A stretch of DNA of 64,000 bases from Devosia lacusdianchii (lineage in GTDB: Bacteria > Pseudomonadota > Alphaproteobacteria > Rhizobiales > Devosiaceae), in the NCBI RefSeq assembly GCF_022429625.1, contig NZ_CP092483.1, positions 3,893,501 to 3,957,500 of the forward strand, read 5' to 3'. The notes beneath the pieces were generated by a model. The model saw nothing but the letters and a program-made list of their open reading frames with translations, had not been told where the DNA came from and searched no databases. Below, in pieces: positions 42,879 to 51,690 of the stretch. Within the stretch, counting starts at the first letter, position 1, and the number at the start of each line of letters is the position of its first letter. The position numbers and the translations under genes are program-made.

Positions 42879-43610
42879 CTACCCCTGGCGCGCCGTCGCC
42901 GCGCTCAGGCCCGGCACCCGCACGAAGCGCTCCTCGCGCTTGCGCCGCGGCACCGCCGGAAATGCCTCCTTGCGCGCCCGCACACAGATGACCCCGCTCA
43001 TCGCCGGACCGAACAGCCGGCCCACCCGCTCGAACACACGGGTGGATTTGAGCACCAGCGAGCTCTGGAACGGCGGCAGGAACAGCCCGTCGCGCCAGGC
43101 CTCGGGCACGAAGCTGTGGTCGCGCAGCAGCTTGTCGAGCTGGCCGCCCGAATAGGGATTGCCCGAGCCGAACGGAGTATTGTCGCGCTGCGCCCAGATG
43201 CCCCGCCGGCGCGGCACCACCAGGATCAGGTGTCCGTTGGGCGCCGTGATCCGCCACAGTTCACGCATCAGCTCCTCGTCATCGGCCACGTGCTCGATCG
43301 CGTGGATGGCGATGGTCAGGTCAATGGCGGCATCGGTCAGCGGCATTTCCAAGGGATCGCACAGCACCGTGCGCGACGGCCCTTCGCGTGGCCAGGCCGA
43401 AGCGCCCTGTCGCGCCGGCATGAAAGCCAGCACGCGCTCGGCCTTATCGAGCCCGAAGCGCAGATAGGGCGTGGCAAACCCCAGGCCCAGAACACGTTTG
43501 CCCGTCACGTCGTCGGCCAGCCCCAGGACTTGCTCGCGCACCAGGGCGCGCGAAATGCGGCCGAGCGGCGATTTGTAATAGGCGATGAGGCGGGTGACGT
43601 CGGCGGTCAT
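42879..43610 (-). CDS. Class I SAM-dependent methyltransferase
   Basis: A 243-residue cytoplasmic methyltransferase of the Methyltransf_11 type. Its SAM site has VLGLGFATPYLRFGL (degenerate GxGxG with Gly-Phe), LCDPLEMPLTDAAIDLTIAI and AIEHVADDEELMRELWRI. Substrate unknown. Divergent from gloB and upstream of hisC by 71 bases on the same strand. Confidence 0.82.
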   Translation of the reverse strand: MTADVTRLIAYYKSPLGRISRALVREQVLGLADDVTGKRVLGLGFATPYLRFGLDKAERVLAFMPARQGASAWPREGPSRTVLCDPLEMPLTDAAIDLTIAIHAIEHVADDEELMRELWRITAPNGHLILVVPRRRGIWAQRDNTPFGSGNPYSGGQLDKLLRDHSFVPEAWRDGLFLPPFQSSLVLKSTRVFERVGRLFGPAMSGVICVRARKEAFPAVPRRKREERFVRVPGLSAATARQG

Positions 43611-43714
43611 GGCTGCAAGTTTGCCGGTTTCCCAAGGACTTGTCCAATTGAGCGGTTGTCATGTGCGGCCTCGCCCCCTAGCTTTCAAGCATTCTGTTTG
43701 CTGGGAGTTCTGCC

Positions 43715-44482
43715 ATGGGTCTGATCGTCGATGTCTTTTCGGCTCGCACCGACAATTTCGGCTACCTGGTCCATGACACGGCCACCGGTCGCACCGCCGC
43801 GATCGACGCGCCGGAGACCACCGCGATTCGCACCGCCTTGCTGCATCGCGGCTGGAAACTGACCGACATTTTCATCACCCATCACCATCTCGACCATGTC
43901 GAGGCCATTCCCGAACTCAAGGCCGAGTTCGGCGCCCGCGTCGTCGGCCCTCGCGCCGAGGCCGACAAGATATCCGGGCTCGATGAACTCGTGGCTGGCG
44001 GCGACACTGTCACCCTGGGTGAAACCACGTTCGACGTCTATGACGCGCCGGGGCACACGCTCGGTCACGTCGTCTTCCACGATAAGGCCGGCAAGCACCT
44101 CTTCACCGCTGACGCGCTGTTTTCGCTCGGCGTCGGCCGCATGTTCGAAGGCACCCCCGGCCCGATGTGGGAAGGTGTCAAATTCCTGCGTAGCCTGCCC
44201 GACGACACCTTGGTCTATTGCGGCCACGAATACACCGCCAGCAATGCCAAATTCGCGCTCTCCATCGACCCAGACAACGCCGCCCTGCAGACGCGCGCCG
44301 CCGAAGTTGCCACCCTGCGCGCCGCCGGCAAGGCGACCATCCCCTTCCCGCTCGGCGAAGACAAAGCCGCCAACCCCTTCCTGCGCGCCGACGATCCGGT
44401 CCTGGCCAGACACTATGGCCTCGAAGGCGCCGACCCCGCCGAGGTGTTCGCCGCCATCCGCAAGGGCAAGGACAACTTCTAG
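43715..44482 (+). CDS. gloB: Hydroxyacylglutathione hydrolase (glyoxalase II)
   Basis: A 255-residue metallo-beta-lactamase-fold enzyme that hydrolyses S-lactoylglutathione, the second step of methylglyoxal removal. The metal motif is IFITHHHLDHVEAIPEL (THxHxDH), further ligands in DAPGHTLGHVVFHD and LFTADALFSLG, and CGHEYTASNAKFALSI is the glyoxalase II hallmark. The start at 43715 gives MGLIVDVFSARTDNFGYLV, correct for the family. Confidence 0.93.
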   Translation: MGLIVDVFSARTDNFGYLVHDTATGRTAAIDAPETTAIRTALLHRGWKLTDIFITHHHLDHVEAIPELKAEFGARVVGPRAEADKISGLDELVAGGDTVTLGETTFDVYDAPGHTLGHVVFHDKAGKHLFTADALFSLGVGRMFEGTPGPMWEGVKFLRSLPDDTLVYCGHEYTASNAKFALSIDPDNAALQTRAAEVATLRAAGKATIPFPLGEDKAANPFLRADDPVLARHYGLEGADPAEVFAAIRKGKDNF

Positions 44483-44562
44483 CCCCAAGCCGCTTCGCGC
44501 AGCCGCCACGCGGTGGATCAACCCACAGCGGTAACCTTTCACGCTTTTAGGAGCGGAAAGCG

Positions 44563-44596
44563 TTAACAAAACGTTAGCATTTGGCACGCCGATTGC
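44563..44596 (+). promoter_or_regulatory. Sigma-54 promoter with adjacent near-CtrA site
   Basis: TGGCACG-N4-TTGC (44582-44596) is a perfect match to the sigma-54 -24/-12 element with GG and GC ten bases apart. Immediately upstream, TTAA-N7-TTAG (44563-44577) is one base from the CtrA consensus TTAA-N7-TTAA. Transcription would start near 44608, about 66 bases before the next gene. Confidence 0.72.
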
Positions 44597-44673
44597 CCCT
44601 AATAGGGCATAGGGCCAGATGACCTGTTTCAATTCGAGACATACTGGCCCGCTTTGACACAGCGAGGTCGAAC

Positions 44674-44925
44674 ATGTCCGATTTCGAGACCAAACGCGCC
44701 GGACTGCCCGTGGCCCTCGAGCCATCGCGCCCACGCCCCTCGCTCTTGCGCAACCAGACCACCGCCGTCTTCGTCAGCCAGTTGCTCGCCGGGCGCCATA
44801 ACCTGCCACCGCAGCGCGCCCGCCGTCGTAGCAGCACCGAAGGCGCCATCGGCGCCTATGCCTACGGCGCCAAAGTGGCGATCAAACGCATGCCCATGGG
44901 CTACCGGACCACCATCGTCGCCTAG
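44674..44925 (+). CDS. Small basic hypothetical protein downstream of a sigma-54 promoter
   Basis: An 83-residue, strongly basic, soluble protein. It reads LRNQTTAVFVSQLLAGRHNL then PPQRARRRSS and a GAIGAYAYGAKVAIKRMPMG tail. I recall similar hypothetical proteins in Hyphomicrobiales but know no function. The promoter region has a sigma-54 element and a near-CtrA box, so it may be tied to flagellar, nitrogen or cell-cycle control. The basic Arg cluster (about 48-51) suggests nucleic acid or partner binding. Monocistronic. Confidence 0.75.
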   Translation: MSDFETKRAGLPVALEPSRPRPSLLRNQTTAVFVSQLLAGRHNLPPQRARRRSSTEGAIGAYAYGAKVAIKRMPMGYRTTIVA

Positions 44926-44973
44926 AAGCGGAAGGGATTGGTCGAGACAAGCCCCCGATACTCCCCACCCACC

Positions 44974-45062
44974 GGCGTTCCCTCGGACTTGATCCGAGGG
45001 CCACCATCGGCATGGCACGTGCAACGAGAGGCCCCTCCGATCAAGTCCGAGGGCAACGCGGT
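44974..45062. repeat. REPIN-like palindromic element
   Basis: Halves TTCCCTCGGACTTGATCCGA and TCCGATCAAGTCCGAGGGCA, separated by about 45 bases. Core TTGATC shared with the element at 38912. Confidence 0.8.
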
Positions 45063-45085
45063 GTGTTTGGAAGAGTTGACGCGCC

Positions 45086-45535
45086 TCAGTTCATCGTGAC
45101 GTCGCGGCCGGCGCTGGTGATCGACACCGTAAAGCCGGCGACCACGTCGATGAGGCTCATCACCATCAAGAGGAAGAACACCGAGCTCGACGCCGCCCCG
45201 ATGAGCAGGAATTCGATCAGGAACACCACGAACAGCACCATGGAAAGCATGTGCTCCATGATCGATGCCCGGCCCGAATTGGTCGACTTCAGGATTTCGA
45301 GAAACAGCGCGATAATGCCGATGACCAAAAGGAAATCGCCCGCGGTCAGCGCCCACGGCGTCCCCGAAACCATGGGGATGGAGAAGAGCCCGTTGCTCCA
45401 GCCGGCCGGCGAGCCGCCGAAGAACAGGAACGCGGCGATATTGTAGAGCACGAACGGCACCACCAGCAGCGGCGGAATAAACGGCCCGCGCGATCGCGGC
45501 ACAGTATGGGTCGGCATGATCACGGTCTCGCTCAT
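45086..45535 (-). CDS. Four-helix membrane protein of unknown function
   Basis: A 149-residue protein with four hydrophobic helices (PPLLVVPFVLYNIAAFLFF; LTAGDFLLVIGIIALFLEIL; HMLSMVLFVVFLIEFLLIG; FFLLMVMSLIDVVAGFTVSI). The short N-terminus is basic and proline-rich. I do not recognise it. Start at 45535 was preferred because upstream codons (from 45580) lack a family match. Convergent or independent of the neighbours. Confidence 0.72.
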   Translation of the reverse strand: MSETVIMPTHTVPRSRGPFIPPLLVVPFVLYNIAAFLFFGGSPAGWSNGLFSIPMVSGTPWALTAGDFLLVIGIIALFLEILKSTNSGRASIMEHMLSMVLFVVFLIEFLLIGAASSSVFFLLMVMSLIDVVAGFTVSITSAGRDVTMN

Positions 45536-45653
45536 GGCAGTGGCTCCGGTTCGACCGCGGCACCATGCCAGAGGTGTCATGGCGGGGGAAGGGGCACAAA
45601 GTCACCATGCCCATGAACCACCTGCAACGGATTGCGCCCTATGTCCGGATGTC

Positions 45654-45818
45654 TCAGTCGTCTTCCCTCCCCCTTGTGGGGAGGGAAGACGAGATAGGAC
45701 TTAGCGTTTGCTAAGTCCGTTGAATCGAGCAGGGTGGGGGTATCTCTCAGCATGCCCGGTGCTCGTGACTCATCCCCACCCTTGATCCCTCCCCACAAAG
45801 GGGGAGGGAGACGACTGA
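45654..45818. repeat. Large inverted repeat between the membrane-protein gene and fumC
   Basis: Outer halves TCAGTCGTCTTCCCTCCCCC and CCCCTTTGTGGGGAGG-type sequence reversed as AGGGAGACGACTGA, each containing an inner hairpin (CCCTCCCCCTTGTGGGGAGG). Together they fill most of a 320-base gene-free gap (45536-45856); I see no gene in the rest. Confidence 0.78.
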
Positions 45819-45856
45819 GAGAACGGGTCAGGCCAACACGGCGAAGGCGGTCAGAT

Positions 45857-47257
45857 CTACTTCTTGAGCTTGAGCGGCCCGACCATCTGCTCGGGCTTTA
45901 CTTCAGCGTCGAATTCCGCGCCGGTCAGCAGACCCAGATTGATCGCTTCCTCGCGCAAGGTCGTGCCGTTCTTGTGCGCGGTCTTGGCGATCTTGGCGGC
46001 GTTGTCATAGCCGATCTTGCGGTTGAGCGCCGTCACCAGCATCAGCGACTGGTCGACGAGTTGCTTGATCCGCGTCCGATCGGGCTCGATGCCAATAGCG
46101 CAATTGTCGTTGAAGGAGCGCGCCGAATCGGCCAGCAGCCGCACCGATTGCAGGAAATTGTAGGCAATGACCGGCTTGAACACGTTGAGCTCGAAATTGC
46201 CCTGTGACGCGGCAAAGCCGATGGCCGCGTCATTGCCCATCACATGCGCCACCACCATGGTCATGGCTTCCGACTGGGTCGGATTGACCTTGCCCGGCAT
46301 GATCGACGAACCGGGTTCGTTTTCGGGAATGGTCAATTCGCCGAGACCCGAACGCGGGCCCGACGCCAGCCAGCGCACGTCATTGGCGATCTTCATGAAG
46401 GCGACGGCCAGCTGCTTGAGCGCACCCGACGTACCGACAAACGCATCATGGCCCGCCATGACGGCATACTTATTCGGCGCCGTCACGAAGTCGTGCCCCG
46501 AGAGCGTTGCGATTTCCTTGGCCACCGCCACGGCATAGTCGGGATGAGCATTGAGGCCCGTACCCACTGCCGTGCCACCCAGCGCCAACTCCTTGAGCTG
46601 CGGAATGGTCGCCTTGATAGCCTTCACCGCCAGATCGATCTGCGCCACCCAGCCGCTCATTTCCTGGCCCAGCGTCAGCGGCGTCGCATCCTGCAAATGG
46701 GTACGGCCGATCTTGACCACATCCATGAACTCTTCAGCCTTGGAATTAAGCGTGTTGCGCAGGACTTCGACGCGCGGAAACAGGTAATTTTCGAGCGCCT
46801 CGACCGCCGCAATATGCATCGCCGTCGGATAGGTGTCGTTGGACGACTGGCTCATGTTCACATGGTCATTGGGATGCACCGGCTTCTTGGAGCCCATGAC
46901 GCCACCCGCCATCTCGATGGCGCGGTTCGAGATAACCTCGTTGACGTTCATATTGGACTGGGTACCCGAGCCGGTCTGCCACACCACCAGCGGGAAGTGC
47001 TCGCCCAGGCGGCCCTCGATCACCTCATCGGCCGCCGCAACGATCAGGTCGCGCGTCTTTTCGTCGAGCAGCCCCAGCTTGTGATTGGCCAGCGCCGCCG
47101 CCTTCTTGAGGATGCCGAAGGCGGTGATGATTTCCTTGGGCATCTTCTCGCCGCCAATATCGAAGTTGGCCAGGCTCCGAGCCGTCTGCGCGCCGTAATA
47201 CTTGTCAGCAGGCACATTGATGGTGCCCATCGAGTCCGATTCAACGCGCATGGTCAT
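45857..47257 (-). CDS. fumC: Fumarate hydratase, class II
   Basis: A 466-residue oxygen-stable fumarase of the TCA cycle. The signature [18 protein letters not shown] lies near residue 313 and the N-terminal [29 protein letters not shown] is the normal start. [19 protein letters not shown] and [17 protein letters not shown] carry substrate residues. Start at 47257 follows GGAGA by six bases. rpmF lies upstream on the same strand behind a terminator, so fumC has its own promoter. Confidence 0.95.
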   Translation of the reverse strand: MTMRVESDSMGTINVPADKYYGAQTARSLANFDIGGEKMPKEIITAFGILKKAAALANHKLGLLDEKTRDLIVAAADEVIEGRLGEHFPLVVWQTGSGTQSNMNVNEVISNRAIEMAGGVMGSKKPVHPNDHVNMSQSSNDTYPTAMHIAAVEALENYLFPRVEVLRNTLNSKAEEFMDVVKIGRTHLQDATPLTLGQEMSGWVAQIDLAVKAIKATIPQLKELALGGTAVGTGLNAHPDYAVAVAKEIATLSGHDFVTAPNKYAVMAGHDAFVGTSGALKQLAVAFMKIANDVRWLASGPRSGLGELTIPENEPGSSIMPGKVNPTQSEAMTMVVAHVMGNDAAIGFAASQGNFELNVFKPVIAYNFLQSVRLLADSARSFNDNCAIGIEPDRTRIKQLVDQSLMLVTALNRKIGYDNAAKIAKTAHKNGTTLREEAINLGLLTGAEFDAEVKPEQMVGPLKLKK

Positions 47258-47300
47258 GACTAGTCTCCGAAAAGGGCCGCTTCTGCTGGCGGCAAGGCAA

Positions 47301-47334
47301 AACAAAACGGCCGACCCCTAAGGGATCGGCCGCT
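47301..47334 (-). terminator. Intrinsic terminator after rpmF
   Basis: Minus-strand stem CGGCCGATCCC / GGGGTCGGCCG with a TTA loop followed by TTTTGTTTT. It closes the rpmF transcript about 45 bases after its stop. Confidence 0.85.
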
Positions 47335-47377
47335 GCAATATCAGAAAGGAGCGCACAGCGCCGCCAGTCTTTTAGGC

Positions 47378-47557
47378 TTATTTCTTGACGTCGAGGACTT
47401 GGCGACCGCGATACATGCCGGTCTTGAGGTCCACGTGATGCGGGCGGCGCAGCTCACCCGAATCCTTGTCTTCAACATAGGATGCGGTGGCAAGAGCGTC
47501 GGCCGAGCGGCGGAAGCCGCGCTTCATCGGCGAGGTCTTTCGTTTTGGCACTGCCAT
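47378..47557 (-). CDS. rpmF: 50S ribosomal protein L32
   Basis: A 59-residue ribosomal protein starting [20 protein letters not shown]. The usual zinc Cys pairs of L32 are absent, which is normal for many alphaproteobacteria. Ends with an intrinsic terminator; the 119 bases upstream hold no gene. Confidence 0.95.
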   Translation of the reverse strand: MAVPKRKTSPMKRGFRRSADALATASYVEDKDSGELRRPHHVDLKTGMYRGRQVLDVKK

Positions 47558-47676
47558 GGTCGGTACTCCGAATTCAATATCGTTGCGCCGCCAGAGCGGC
47601 CCAGAGACGTAGCTCTGAAGGGATTGACGGGCTCTATAGAGGAAGAGAAGGACCTTGGCTAGGGGGTTTGTGGACG

Positions 47677-48393
47677 CTAAAGCGCCAACCGGCCACCCTC
47701 TCCCACACAATTGGCGCGCGCGCCATATTCACCGACCCGTGCCTCGATAATTCCGGCAATCCGCACCATCCCCGCCGATGGCCGGCCCGGCTTTCGCAGC
47801 ATCGGATTGGGCAGTGCCGTCACCAGCAGTGTCGCCCTGCGCCAGTCGAGGTTCTGCGGCTCGACCCCAAACGCCCGCTCGGCCCCCGCCGCCACGCCAA
47901 ATTGCCCCTCCGGCCCCCATTCGGCGATATTGAGATAGATCTCCATGATGCGCCGCTTGGGCAGCACCAGATCGACATAGATGGCGAGTGGCACTTCCAG
48001 CGCCTTGCGCACCACGCTCTGGCCATTCCATAGGAACAGATTGCGCGCCACCTGCATGGTGATGGTCGAGGCGCCCCGTGCGTCCTCACCCTCCATATAG
48101 CGCCCCACCTCCTCGCGCAGCGCGCCGAGGTCAACCCCCCAATGCCGGCAGAATTGCCCATCCTCGGACAGGATCACCGACGCCTTCAACCGATCGGAAA
48201 TATCCCCCATATCGCGCCACTGCCGCACCACCGGCCGGCCCGTGACATAGCGCTCCAGCATCGGCACCGAGATGGGATCGACAAACAGATAAACCGGCGT
48301 CAGCACCACTGGAATGGCAACCAGAATTGCCAGGACAATGGCAATGGGCCGGATGAGCCGCCAGATGCCTTTGGGTTTGCTGCGTCGCGCCAT
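47677..48393 (-). CDS. mtgA: Monofunctional biosynthetic peptidoglycan transglycosylase
   Basis: A 238-residue inner-membrane GT51 enzyme that polymerises lipid II glycan chains. Catalytic Glu is in [16 protein letters not shown], and the second block is [19 protein letters not shown] single N-terminal membrane helix ([19 protein letters not shown]) anchors it. It lacks the transpeptidase domain, which defines MtgA. Monocistronic. Confidence 0.93.
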   Translation of the reverse strand: MARRSKPKGIWRLIRPIAIVLAILVAIPVVLTPVYLFVDPISVPMLERYVTGRPVVRQWRDMGDISDRLKASVILSEDGQFCRHWGVDLGALREEVGRYMEGEDARGASTITMQVARNLFLWNGQSVVRKALEVPLAIYVDLVLPKRRIMEIYLNIAEWGPEGQFGVAAGAERAFGVEPQNLDWRRATLLVTALPNPMLRKPGRPSAGMVRIAGIIEARVGEYGARANCVGEGGRLAL

Positions 48394-48413
48394 GGTGCTT
48401 CCATACCCACGAC

Positions 48414-48479
48414 GTCATTCCCGCGAAAGCGGGAATCTCCCTTCCGGTTAAGAGGGATTCCCGCTTTCGCGGGAATGAC
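48414..48479. repeat. REPIN-like palindromic element
   Basis: Two inverted hairpin halves, each GTCATTCCCGCGAAAGCGGG with the GAAA loop, separated by about 20 bases. The cleanest element in the window. Confidence 0.88.
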
Positions 48480-48527
48480 ACAGTAGACGCTTGCCCGCCT
48501 TCCCCCAAACCGGCTAGCAACAACGCC

Positions 48528-49430
48528 ATGTATGATTTTGCTGCCGACATCGCCGATTGCGCCAAAGCCGTCGAAACAGCGCTCGAACGGCAATTGGTCG
48601 CCGGCCCGCTCTCGGGCCCCGGCCCGGCTCCCGACCGACTGGTCCGCGCCATGCGGCACGGCAGCCTCGAAGGCGGCAAGCGCCTGCGTCCGCTGCTGGT
48701 CCGCCAGGCCGCCGCCATCTTCAACGTGCCTGCCGCTCAATCGCTGGTCCCCGGCCTCGCCGTCGAGATGATCCATTGCTATTCGCTGATCCATGACGAC
48801 CTGCCCGCCATGGACGATGACGACCTGCGCCGTGGCCGCCCCACCGTGCACAAGGCCTTTGACGAGGCCACCGCCATCCTGGCCGGCGACGCCCTGCTGA
48901 CCCATGCCTTCGGCCTCCTCACCGATGCCGCGTGCCATCCCGATGCCTCCGTCCGCATTGCGCTGGTCAGCGAGCTCGTGGCGGGTTCCGGCGCCGGTGG
49001 CATGGTCGGCGGCCAGATGTGGGATATCGAAGGCGAAAGCACGTCGCTGTCGCTGGACGAAATTTCGGGCATGCAGGCCATGAAAACCGGCGCGCTGATC
49101 CGCGCCAGCGTCCGCATGGGCGCCATTCTCGGCGGCGCCGACGCCCGCACCCTTTCGGCGCTCACCGCCTATGCCGAAGCCGCTGGACGCGCCTTCCAGC
49201 TCGCCGACGATATCCTCGACGTCACCGCCACATCAGAAGCCATGGGCAAGGCCACCGGCAAGGATGCTGCCCACGGCAAGCAAACCCTCGTCGCCCAGCT
49301 CGGCCTCGATGGCGCCCGCGCCCGCCTCACCCAGACGGTCAACGAAGCGCTCTCGGCCCTGCGCACCTTCGGCCCCAAGGCCGATGGCCTGCGCGCCACC
49401 GCCCGCTATTTTGCCAGCCGGGAGAATTGA
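48528..49430 (+). CDS. ispA: Polyprenyl synthetase (farnesyl/geranyl diphosphate synthase)
   Basis: A 300-residue prenyltransferase making farnesyl diphosphate from IPP and DMAPP for undecaprenol, quinone and hopanoid chains. The first aspartate-rich motif is LIHDDLPAMDDDDLRRG, the second LADDILDVTATSE. The two residues just before the first motif (Tyr and Ser in CYSL) suggest a short-chain product. MOSC and YbaK genes follow closely, the first after a three-base gap. Confidence 0.9.
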   Translation: MYDFAADIADCAKAVETALERQLVAGPLSGPGPAPDRLVRAMRHGSLEGGKRLRPLLVRQAAAIFNVPAAQSLVPGLAVEMIHCYSLIHDDLPAMDDDDLRRGRPTVHKAFDEATAILAGDALLTHAFGLLTDAACHPDASVRIALVSELVAGSGAGGMVGGQMWDIEGESTSLSLDEISGMQAMKTGALIRASVRMGAILGGADARTLSALTAYAEAAGRAFQLADDILDVTATSEAMGKATGKDAAHGKQTLVAQLGLDGARARLTQTVNEALSALRTFGPKADGLRATARYFASREN

Positions 49431-49433
49431 GCC

Positions 49434-50063
49434 ATGGCCAAGCTGCTCAGCATCAATGTGGGCACGGCGCAGCACATTCCCGGCTACACGCCGCTAACCG
49501 GCATCGTCAAAATGCCGGTCGTCAGCGCCGCCATCGACCGCCAGGGCATGGCAGGCGACGCCATCTGCGACCGCCAGCATCATGGCGGCGCAGATCAGGC
49601 CATCTATGTCTATTTCGCCGACGACTACCAGTTCTGGGCCGATACACTCGGCCGGCGCATCGAACCGGGCACTTTCGGTGAAAACCTCACCATATCGGGT
49701 GTCGAAGGCCGCAATGTCGCCATCGGCGACCGCTTCACCATCGGCCCGGTGCTGCTGGAAGTCACCTACCATCGCACCCCCTGCATGACCTTCGCTGCCC
49801 GCATGGGCGATCGCACCTGGGTCAAGCGCTTCCATCGTGCCGGTCGCCCCGGTGCTTACTGCCGCGTGTTGGCGCCCGGTATCGTGGACAGCGGGGCGCC
49901 CGTCGAGCACCTGCCCTATGCCGGCGCGCGGGTGACCGTGAGCGAACTCATGGCCCTAGATGGCAGTGAGATCGACCCCGAATTCATGCGCCGCGCCCTC
50001 ACCACCCCGATCCGCGAGAAAACGCGCTTCAAATACGAAACCCGCCTCGCCAGCCTGTTCTGA
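49434..50063 (+). CDS. MOSC domain-containing protein (YiiM-like)
   Basis: A 209-residue protein. The MOSC fold (about residues 20-160) carries the conserved Cys in YHRTPCMTFAARM, and GAYCRVL after it; QHHGGADQAIYVYFADDY precedes. YiiM relatives handle molybdenum-cofactor-dependent reduction of hydroxylated purine bases. Downstream of ispA by three bases; likely co-transcribed. Confidence 0.82.
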   Translation: MAKLLSINVGTAQHIPGYTPLTGIVKMPVVSAAIDRQGMAGDAICDRQHHGGADQAIYVYFADDYQFWADTLGRRIEPGTFGENLTISGVEGRNVAIGDRFTIGPVLLEVTYHRTPCMTFAARMGDRTWVKRFHRAGRPGAYCRVLAPGIVDSGAPVEHLPYAGARVTVSELMALDGSEIDPEFMRRALTTPIREKTRFKYETRLASLF

Positions 50064-50073
50064 AAGCCTCCCC

Positions 50074-50556
50074 ATGAGCCTCCAATCCGTCCAAGCCGAC
50101 CTCGCCCTGCGCGCCCCCGACCTGGTGGTCATGGTCACCGAGGCGTCCACGGCCACGGTGCAAACCGCAGCCGTGGTCCATGATTGCGAACCCGGCCAGA
50201 TCGCCAAGACCCTGTGCATCCGCGTCAATGGCGAGGTCCTGCTGCTGGTCACCCGCGGCGATGCGCGTCTCGACAACCAGAAATCCAAAGCCGCCTTTGG
50301 CGGCCGCCCGCGCATGCTGGGCGCCGAAGAAGTCGAGCAATTGACCAGCCACAAGGTCGGCGGCGTCTGCCCCTTCGGCCTGCCCGGCCCGCTACCGATC
50401 TTTATGGACAGCTCGCTTAGGGTTTATGACGAGGTCATCCCCGCCGGCGGCGACACCCACGCCTCGGTCCGCCTGACCGTCGACCACCTCGCCGCCCTCT
50501 GCGGCAACAAATGGGTCGACGCCTGCCAGCCGCCTGCTCTGGCCGAGGCAGACTGA
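50074..50556 (+). CDS. YbaK/EbsC family protein (aminoacyl-tRNA editing-like)
   Basis: A 160-residue protein of the YbaK/ProX editing family that deacylates mischarged tRNA. The conserved block is HKVGGVCPFGLPGPLPIF and CIRVNGEVLLLVTRGDARLD lies before it. The start at 50074 is 10 bases past the MOSC stop. Substrate not definable. Confidence 0.8.
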   Translation: MSLQSVQADLALRAPDLVVMVTEASTATVQTAAVVHDCEPGQIAKTLCIRVNGEVLLLVTRGDARLDNQKSKAAFGGRPRMLGAEEVEQLTSHKVGGVCPFGLPGPLPIFMDSSLRVYDEVIPAGGDTHASVRLTVDHLAALCGNKWVDACQPPALAEAD

Positions 50557-50573
50557 CTTCACACCCACCGGCC

Positions 50574-50658
50574 GTCACCCTCGGGCTTGACCCGAGGGCG
50601 CTTCACTTCAATCACGGCTCAGCAAGTGCAGAGCCCTCGGGTCAAGCCCGAGGGTGAC
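50574..50658. repeat. REPIN-like palindromic element
   Basis: Halves GTCACCCTCGGGCTTGACCC and GGGTCAAGCCCGAGGGTGAC, about 45 bases apart. Lies between the YbaK gene and a membrane-protein gene. Confidence 0.84.
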
Positions 50659-50700
50659 GATCGCGTTGGTTGGTGCTTTAGTGATCACGTGGAGTTTCAG

Positions 50701-51057
50701 ATGCTCGCTTTGCTCATCATCGTCACCGTGATCTCCGCGGCCATCGGCACCGGCTTCTCCGTCGCCGGCATCTTCTTCCCCGGCTTCATCGTCAAGGACG
50801 GCGAAGGCTCCCACACTGTCCGCGTCTTCGCCTATTACGGCGCCGCCCGCTCGCTGGCCGTGCTGCTGGTCATCCTCTGGGCCGCCTTCCGCGCCGACGC
50901 CACGGCCCTCGTCTGGCTGGGAACCCTATCGGCCATAGTCCAACTCATCGACGCCACTGTCGGCACGCAAACCGGCAAGCAACACGCCATTTGGGGGCCA
51001 CTGGGCGTGGGGGCGGTACAACTGCTAGTGGTGCTATTGGCGTTCTGGTTCATTTGA
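50701..51057 (+). CDS. Small membrane protein of unknown function
   Basis: A 118-residue protein with about four membrane helices (LALLIIVTVISAAIGTGFSV at the start; SLAVLLVILWAAF; ALVWLGTLSAIVQLI; GVGAVQLLVVLLAFWFI). No recognised family. The start at 50701 follows the repeat; the longer frame passes through the repeat. Its stop overlaps the next start by one base. Confidence 0.7.
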   Translation: MLALLIIVTVISAAIGTGFSVAGIFFPGFIVKDGEGSHTVRVFAYYGAARSLAVLLVILWAAFRADATALVWLGTLSAIVQLIDATVGTQTGKQHAIWGPLGVGAVQLLVVLLAFWFI

Positions 51058-51485
51058 TGGCGGTCAAATCGTCATCGGGCAAACGAGTTCTTCGCGTTAT
51101 CGTGGGGTTGGTTTTCGCCCTACTGGTCCTACCAACGGCATTCTTTGTCTATGCCTGCTACCAGCCACATCTGCTGCTCAATCCCCTTACCCGCCACCTC
51201 TATCCACAACGCGAGGCCACGCGCGGGGCAAGGATTAACCTCATTCCAGATATATTTGTTGAGGGTGAGAGAGATGAGCAGGTGATACCCCGCCTGCTCG
51301 ACGCTGGCTTTAAGCGCTGGAATATTGACGCTGATGCCACGGATCGGCCAAGCCGCGAGCAAACTTACTACATAGGTGCGGGCGGCAATATCGCCTGCGC
51401 TTATGATTTTTTCATCCATGTCAGCTTCAGTCTGGACGGGAGATTGCTTACTGCAGAGAACGAAAGTTCCTCCACCTGCCTATAA
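51057..51485 (+). CDS. Hypothetical single-pass membrane protein
   Basis: A 142-residue protein with one N-terminal membrane helix (VIVGLVFALLVLPTAFFVYA, about residues 14-33) and an outside domain containing a possible disulfide pair (NIACAYDF and the terminal Cys in STCL). Somewhat lower GC than neighbours, suggesting later acquisition. I do not recognise it. Starts one base inside the previous stop, so translated together. Confidence 0.68.
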   Translation: MAVKSSSGKRVLRVIVGLVFALLVLPTAFFVYACYQPHLLLNPLTRHLYPQREATRGARINLIPDIFVEGERDEQVIPRLLDAGFKRWNIDADATDRPSREQTYYIGAGGNIACAYDFFIHVSFSLDGRLLTAENESSSTCL

Positions 51486-51534
51486 GCCTACTCCATCGCC
51501 GTGTACTCTGCCGGAACCGGCCGCGTAGCAGTGC

Positions 51535-51678
51535 TTACCGCGAACCCAACCCACCAGCTCCAGGAAGTCGGTTGGGCCACATCGGTTGATCGCCACTCAT
51601 TGCACGGTAATACATGAACACCAGAACCAGCCCAAGGAATGTGATGGTCAGCGTAAGCCGCCAATTTATGCGTCGCAC
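51535..51678 (-). CDS. 47-residue small membrane protein downstream of ispG
   Basis: A GTG at 51678, 12 bases after the ispG stop, opens a 47-residue frame: RRINWRLTLTITFLGLVLVF (basic start, then a hydrophobic helix), MYYRAMSGDQPMWPN and a Gly-rich tail. It is too short for most gene callers. The spacing and direction suggest co-expression with ispG. A short acidic linker after the helix and the intact frame support it as a real gene, but no homologue is recalled. Confidence 0.45.
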   Translation of the reverse strand: MRRINWRLTLTITFLGLVLVFMYYRAMSGDQPMWPNRLPGAGGLGSR

Positions 51679-51690
51679 AGCACCACCACC

